Source: Pseudomonadota bacterium (GTDB taxonomy: Bacteria > Pseudomonadota > Alphaproteobacteria > Sphingomonadales > Sphingomonadaceae). Taken from it: a stretch of 21,748 nt of DNA. The stretch spans positions 1-21,748 of the forward strand of contig JAEZES010000090.1 of NCBI GenBank assembly GCA_023432995.1, given 5' to 3'. Within the stretch, counting starts at the first letter, position 1; each line of letters starts with the position of its first letter. The notes under the pieces are model-generated. The model worked only from the letters and a program-made list of their open reading frames with translations. It was not told where the DNA came from and did no database searches. Positions 21,586 to 21,748 of the stretch are shown here, piece after piece. The position numbers were made by a program, and so were the translations under genes.

Positions 21586-21748
21586 ATGTCGAGATACTGG
21601 CTGTTCACGCTCGTTGCGGTCGCCGTGCTGTTCGGGCTCTCGGTCGCGTTCGGGTCGCGCCTCGCCGCGGGCGGCGGGGCCGCGCTGCTGCTCGGGGCGA
21701 TCGTCTACGCCACGCTGCGCACGCGCGGCGGGCCGCCCGAGGAGATCG
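21586..21748 (+). CDS. Small membrane protein, 3' end cut by window
   Basis: ATG 21586 follows AAGGAAGGA at good spacing and opens a frame that runs to the window edge (54 residues visible). The product begins MSRYWLFTLVAVAVLFGLSVAFGSRLA and continues with a second hydrophobic segment (GGAALLLGAIVYATL), so at least two membrane helices are likely, followed by a polar TRGGPPEE stretch. No family can be named from this fragment. Confidence 0.65.
   Translation, partial: MSRYWLFTLVAVAVLFGLSVAFGSRLAAGGGAALLLGAIVYATLRTRGGPPEEI

Overview
The window is very GC-rich (roughly 70% by eye). Its gene order points to an alphaproteobacterium, most likely in the Sphingomonadales: recX, a DUF192 lipoprotein, an NDUFA12-type complex I accessory protein, a DUF2155 lipoprotein and aat, followed by tRNA-Trp, secE and nusG. 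That assignment is inferred from synteny and protein flavour. No marker such as 16S rRNA is present.

Layout. (1) 1-2349: tail of recX, DUF192, NDUFA12 and DUF2155 genes on the + strand, then leucyl/phenylalanyl-tRNA-protein transferase (aat) on the - strand. The last two genes overlap tail to tail by 157 bp. (2) 2350-3156: a small, visibly lower-GC islet with one unknown lipoprotein-like gene, lying against the 3' end of tRNA-Trp (CCA), which is on the - strand. An imperfect copy of the tRNA 3' end sits at the far side of the islet. (3) 3157-4718: a probable 49-aa protein, a purine/pyrimidine-rich imperfect inverted repeat, then secE and nusG. (4) 4719-15719: an 11-kb cation-homeostasis block between nusG and rplK, which are normally adjacent. 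It has a P-type cation ATPase and a Ca2+/Na+:cation antiporter on the - strand, diverging from a complete Mrp Na+/H+ antiporter operon (fused mrpAB, then C, D, E, F, G) and a tandem universal stress protein on the + strand. (5) 15720-17138: rplK-rplA with a promoter, a leader hairpin and a strong terminator. (6) 17175-20173: a LuxR-type regulator divergent from a BKACE (DUF849) enzyme and an MFS transporter, with a 22-bp dyad between them. (7) 20174-21748: a SpoIIAA/STAS-like protein, a 64-aa unknown coupled to an Rnk-type GreA/GreB-domain protein, a possible 43-aa ORF, and the start of a small membrane protein cut by the window edge.

How it works together. The ribosome, transcription and secretion genes (secE, nusG, rplK, rplA, tRNA-Trp, aat) are housekeeping. 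The genes inserted between nusG and rplK form a coherent ion and pH stress module: Mrp exchanges Na+ for H+ using the proton motive force, while the ATPase and the two-repeat antiporter move other cations. The LuxR/BKACE/MFS cluster looks like a self-contained uptake and cleavage unit for a beta-keto acid or related acid. No CRISPR array, insertion sequence, integrase or phage gene was seen.
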